From the NCBI GenBank assembly GCA_018398765.1, contig JAHBMJ010000368.1:1-37500 (forward strand): a DNA stretch of 37,500 bases. Direction: 5' to 3'. The notes beneath the pieces were generated by a model. It was not told where the DNA came from and did no database searches. It saw nothing but the letters and a program-made list of their open reading frames with translations. Numbering within the stretch: the first letter of the stretch is position 1; every line of letters starts with the position of its first letter. Source of the stretch: Chromera velia. Its lineage: Eukaryota > Sar > Chromeraceae. The translations under genes and the position numbers were made by a program. Below are positions 34,176-37,500 of the stretch, piece after piece.

Positions 34176-36864
34176 GGCAGGGGTGCGCAGGGAGAGGGAG
34201 GAGCGCGTCCTACCGCCGGCAGTGGTCGAAGACGGCCCCCTCCCAAAAGGGCGCTTCTGCTGCTGCTGCTTCGTTGGGTGCAGCGGTCTTGCTGCCTCAA
34301 CGATCACTCTGAGAAGACAGTCAGAAGAAGAAGAAGCGAACGGCTGATTGAGCGATACAGCAACATATCAGGCGAAAACGAAACACCAAGTCGAACACAG
34401 TGCCCTTCACACGAGGTCATTGCAGCTAGCAAAGACAGTTGACTCGTAGGACGACTCGCAATTACTTTGATGCAGCCACAAGCGCATCGAGGAATAAAGA
34501 GGGGCAGGAGTTTCGAAAACGTTCACACATGAGCGTATGAAGCACCATGCACGTTCATGAAGCCACCGTCTGCAGGCATGCCTGTAAAGAAACTGCTATG
34601 AGCCGGAGTCGAAAAGAGTCCAAGATCGAGAGATACAACCATATTGACCAGAAAGCACCTGCTGACCTTCTCCCCAGGATCACAGGCGGAGAGGAGATGG
34701 CCCGCGTTGCCGCAGAGGAATCTCGAAAGGTCTGCAAGCAAATTAGTGCAGAGGAGAGGTTGTATCAGAAGGGTTTGAGTATCACGACGGACACGGGCAA
34801 TCGAAAAGGATAAGTAGCATGCGCAGACAAAGGTGGGAAGGCAAGGCAACCGTCATAGAAGAAAGCAGTTGAAAGGGAGAAGGCAGCAGAAAAGAATCAG
34901 CTCGGGAAGCTTGAAAGAGGTAGGCCTCACATAAACACCGACATGCGCACATCAAAGAGCCTTATGCAGATTTGTATGCACGAATAAGGACACCGTTATG
35001 AGGTATTCGCTGGCGGAAGGAGAACGTCATTGACAAACCCACGCATCAAGGCGCGTTTACTTCTTATCAGGAAGTGCTTGAGAAAGAACTGTGACGGGCC
35101 ACGAAGAAAAACATTTTTCCTTCTGGCTTCGTGAGGTCCTCGATTTGACCTGCAAAGCAAAACATATTGCGACGGATGAGCAACACCGACACATATCAGC
35201 CCAGACAAAGAATAGAGCAGCCATGCATGGAGCGTCTGGGAAATATGACCGCATGTGGATGTAGGAATGCACCGGCAAAGACTGCCACACTGAAATTTTC
35301 TTCGTGGCTGCAGCGCTTCCAATTTGTACTCGGGTCTCTACGAAATGATCAGCTAGGAGATTTTGATGAGAGCTCCCGGTGTGAAAAAGGAATTAAAAAA
35401 CCGAACCAAGACATGCAGCCATGCACCTATCCCTGACCGCTGGGCTGACCATATCTCTGGAAAGCGGCACGGATGTCCGCTTCCTTCGTGCCTTGCTTGA
35501 TTCTGCCTGCAAGTTTGCAGAGAAATGAAGGACTTTTCACGTGAATCCATGTGCAGCTATGAGTACAAGGCAAGAGGAAGGCATCAACTATCCGCATGCA
35601 GCAAGTCTGCATGCGGCATCGTGGTACTACAACGAACGCTCGAACGAACGAAAACCCTTTATCAACAACTGCTGTACATGGAGGCCTGGCCGGAGGTCAT
35701 GCTAACTTTCCTTTCTCTCCCATTCAAAAAACTTTTCGCAGCTGACCGATAAAGACTCTGCTGCATGGAGTCCCCTCCATGCAGTGGACAGTCCGACTCG
35801 TGCCAGTATGGCCCACAACCGCCAGCGCCGCCAACACAACCCAAAAGAGCTGCAAGTCACAAATCATGGATGACGCGCTTTGAGTAGGTCTCGTACGTAC
35901 GGGCAAAGAGGCAGACGCGAGCAGTCTCACAGTCGGACAGTCAAAGAGAGTAAGGATGGTGGCACAGACACAAAGAGACGCTGGCTCCCACACTTGCATG
36001 GAGTCACTGAAAAAGAATCCTCTCAAATCAATACAATAGGAAGCCCGTACTCTGCGCTGCGATGCCCTCGATCGGATTAGCAGCAGAATAACCGAACACA
36101 CAAGAACGAGCAAGAGACAGAGAGCGACAGAGAGGGAGAAAGCAAGAAAGAGAGGCGCCGCGAAAAAAGGGGCTGCCAGGGAGGAAGAAGGGAGGGAGGG
36201 ACAGAAGGAGACTCCACGAAAAAAAAATATGAAACACACAGGGAAAGGAAAGGATGTGGTACCGCGGCTGCCCCATCCGAGTACCTTATAGTACGTAACT
36301 GCTGGAGAAAGATCGATCGAGAGTTTCCAGCACGACGGGAAGAGCCTGTCAGTGAAGTTCTTTCCTCCATTTTTTTCAGAGATTTGCGTGCCTGCCTGCC
36401 TGCCTGACTGACTGACTGACTGACTAACTGACTGACCCCAATTGCCTCCTGAGCTCCGGCAGGACGCTCAGAGGTGACGGTGCAGGTCATTGAGGCACCG
36501 GAGCCGGAGGCAGTGGAGCCAAGGGGGCATGAGTAAGAGGGCACAAGATGCTGCCTCGTCAGAGTGAGGGTCTGGGGGACAGCGCCAAACTCAGGGAATC
36601 CGATCTGGGAGGAGACGGAAGGGAATTAAGGGAAGGGAAACAAAGGGAAAAGAGAACAGTAAAGAGTTGCTTGTGCAAGACGGTGATGCCATTCATGACA
36701 ATAGTTCTCTCTGTCCCCACAGCCCCTATACCAGAGGTATCTATCTACCTGCTTCGGTTTCACCAGACAAAATCAATCAGACAGCCTCTGTGCAAGACAT
36801 TGATTGATGCCTTTACCTTCCGTCCCAGAGTTGGTCAGAGGGGTCCGGAGGACCTCTCTCTATC

Positions 36865-36940
<76 letters not shown>

Positions 36941-37375
36941 TGTGTGTGTGTATGTGTGTGTGTGTGTGTGTATGTCTCTCTCTCTTTACACGTCGCCTGC
37001 ACAACCGCTTTTGGTGTCCCTCTACCTCTGACCACACACAAACAAAGGATTACGTCCTAGGATCACGTCGACCGAACGCTTGCCCGCGCCTGCCTACAAA
37101 ACCTGCCTACAAATCATTTTTTCGTTGCTCTTTCTCCCTCCCGAAGTTGCACTCCAAAAACGCCCCAATGTCCCATGCCCCCGCAAAGAAACAACGCTTA
37201 GTGGCCCACCAAGGTCGAAGGCAGGAGACGACACCACCTCGGCAACCTGCTTATTCAGAATCAACGCCCCTGTCTCTGCGTCTTCGAACAACTCCCCCCC
37301 CCCTCGCCATCAGCTGGGTAAACGCGGGGAAGTTGTCACGCTTCAGCCAGTAGAGGGGGGACAGGTTCTTCAGTG
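34125..37375 (-). CDS. RRM-domain RNA-binding protein, 5' end outside window (at least 8 exons, tentative)
   Basis: Best-supported exons (minus): 35849-35747, 35506-35450, 35149-35103, 34731-34667, 34308-34125. Their phases (1,1,0,2) fit and together make one RRM: RNP2 RVFIGRI, helix KEADIRAAFQRYG, RNP1-like KMFFF, helix TFRDSSAATRAI, last strand RRVIVEAARP. A poly-Gln and basic tail follows, stop TAG at 34125. Probable 5' exons are 36395-36285 (NFTDRLFPSCWKL, AVTYYK), 36604-36437 (GFPEFGAVPQTLTLTRQHL) and 37375-37238 (SPLYWLKRDNFPAFTQL, then LFEDAETGALILNKQ). The last contains a run of ten G that breaks the frame by one base. RNP1 lacks the expected Val at the 35103 junction, so that splice site may be wrong or use GC. 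RNA target unknown. Confidence 0.6.
36866..36990. repeat. Compound (CT)n(GT)n(CT)n microsatellite
   Basis: About 32 bp of CT, 60 bp or more of GT with single interruptions, then CT again, in a presumed intron of the RRM gene. Confidence 0.95.
37294..37303. other. C10 homopolymer (G10 on the coding strand) breaking an exon frame
   Basis: Ten bases on the minus strand link two coding-looking segments of the RRM gene that are in different frames; nine bases would join them in frame. Most likely a homopolymer-length sequencing error or a recent slip. Confidence 0.6.
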
Positions 37376-37441
37376 CTGCAAAGAAAAGAAAGACCACGCA
37401 GTCAGGCAGCAAGCAGCTTTCATCTTCATCATTCACGAGAG

Positions 37442-37494
37442 TCATTCACTCACTCACTTACTCACTCACACACACACACACACACACACACACA
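37442..37494. repeat. (CTCA)n then (CA)n at the window end
   Basis: On the minus strand this reads (TG)n followed by GTGAGTGAGTAAGTGAGTGA, that is iterated donor-like words next to a presumed intron of the RRM gene. Confidence 0.9.
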
Positions 37495-37500
37495 AGTACA

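Noticed and set aside
34547-34813. 88-residue plus-strand open frame with protein-like composition
   Set aside because: It is antisense to RRM exon 34731-34667, which fits phase and domain; the plus frame has no partner exons.
1-37500. CRISPR arrays, operons, bacterial promoters
   Set aside because: The tandem repeats are uniform microsatellites or minisatellites without spacers, and the genes have introns; nothing prokaryotic is present.

Overview
Organism. The window is nuclear DNA of a eukaryote with intron-dense genes, abundant intronic microsatellites and a decayed LTR retrotransposon. Two genes in the right half start with signal-peptide-like leaders, one of them on a probable thylakoid cytochrome b6 assembly factor, and a third gene encodes a ciliary doublet protein. 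That combination suggests a flagellated alga with a secondary plastid; a chromerid alveolate such as Chromera velia would fit. The taxon is an inference; no marker here fixes it.  Layout. (1) 1-3718, minus strand: a partial LTR-type retroelement, Gag with a zinc knuckle, then a retropepsin-like tail, an acidic linker and an integrase, all in one frame broken by a TAA and a TAG. A second, 5'-end-only copy lies at 3935-5632 in the same orientation. (2) 5633-8352: AT-rich DNA without a supportable gene. (3) 8353-14754, minus: COP9 signalosome subunit 4 in 14 exons. (4) 15600-20392, plus: a DmpA/P1-family aminopeptidase-like protein in 12 exons, divergent from CSN4. (5) 21591-23661, plus: CFAP45 in 2 exons. 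(6) 25743-28863, minus: a 414-residue protein of unknown function in 6 exons, with a signal-like start. (7) 29279-31132, plus: a probable CCB2/CCB4-type plastid protein in 2 exons, divergent from (6). (8) 34125-37375, minus, 5' end outside the window: an RRM protein in at least 8 exons, less certain.  All these genes were built by joining exons whose splice phases agree and whose joined product matches a family or makes a continuous domain. The annotated single open frames cover only parts of them.  How the parts relate. Genes come in two divergent pairs (CSN4/aminopeptidase and unknown/CCB) with short GC-rich promoters of 845 and 415 bp, and every gene 3' end faces an AT-rich island. The unknown protein and the CCB-like protein may both be plastid proteins sharing one promoter region. 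The main novelty is in splicing: of 31 introns outside the RRM gene, 30 start GT and one GC. Sixteen of the 30 have C at +3 (GTCAGT, GTCGGT and similar) and 22 of 31 end in TGCAG. In several introns the 5' splice site is itself the first unit of a tandem repeat, (GTCA)n or (GTGAG)n.
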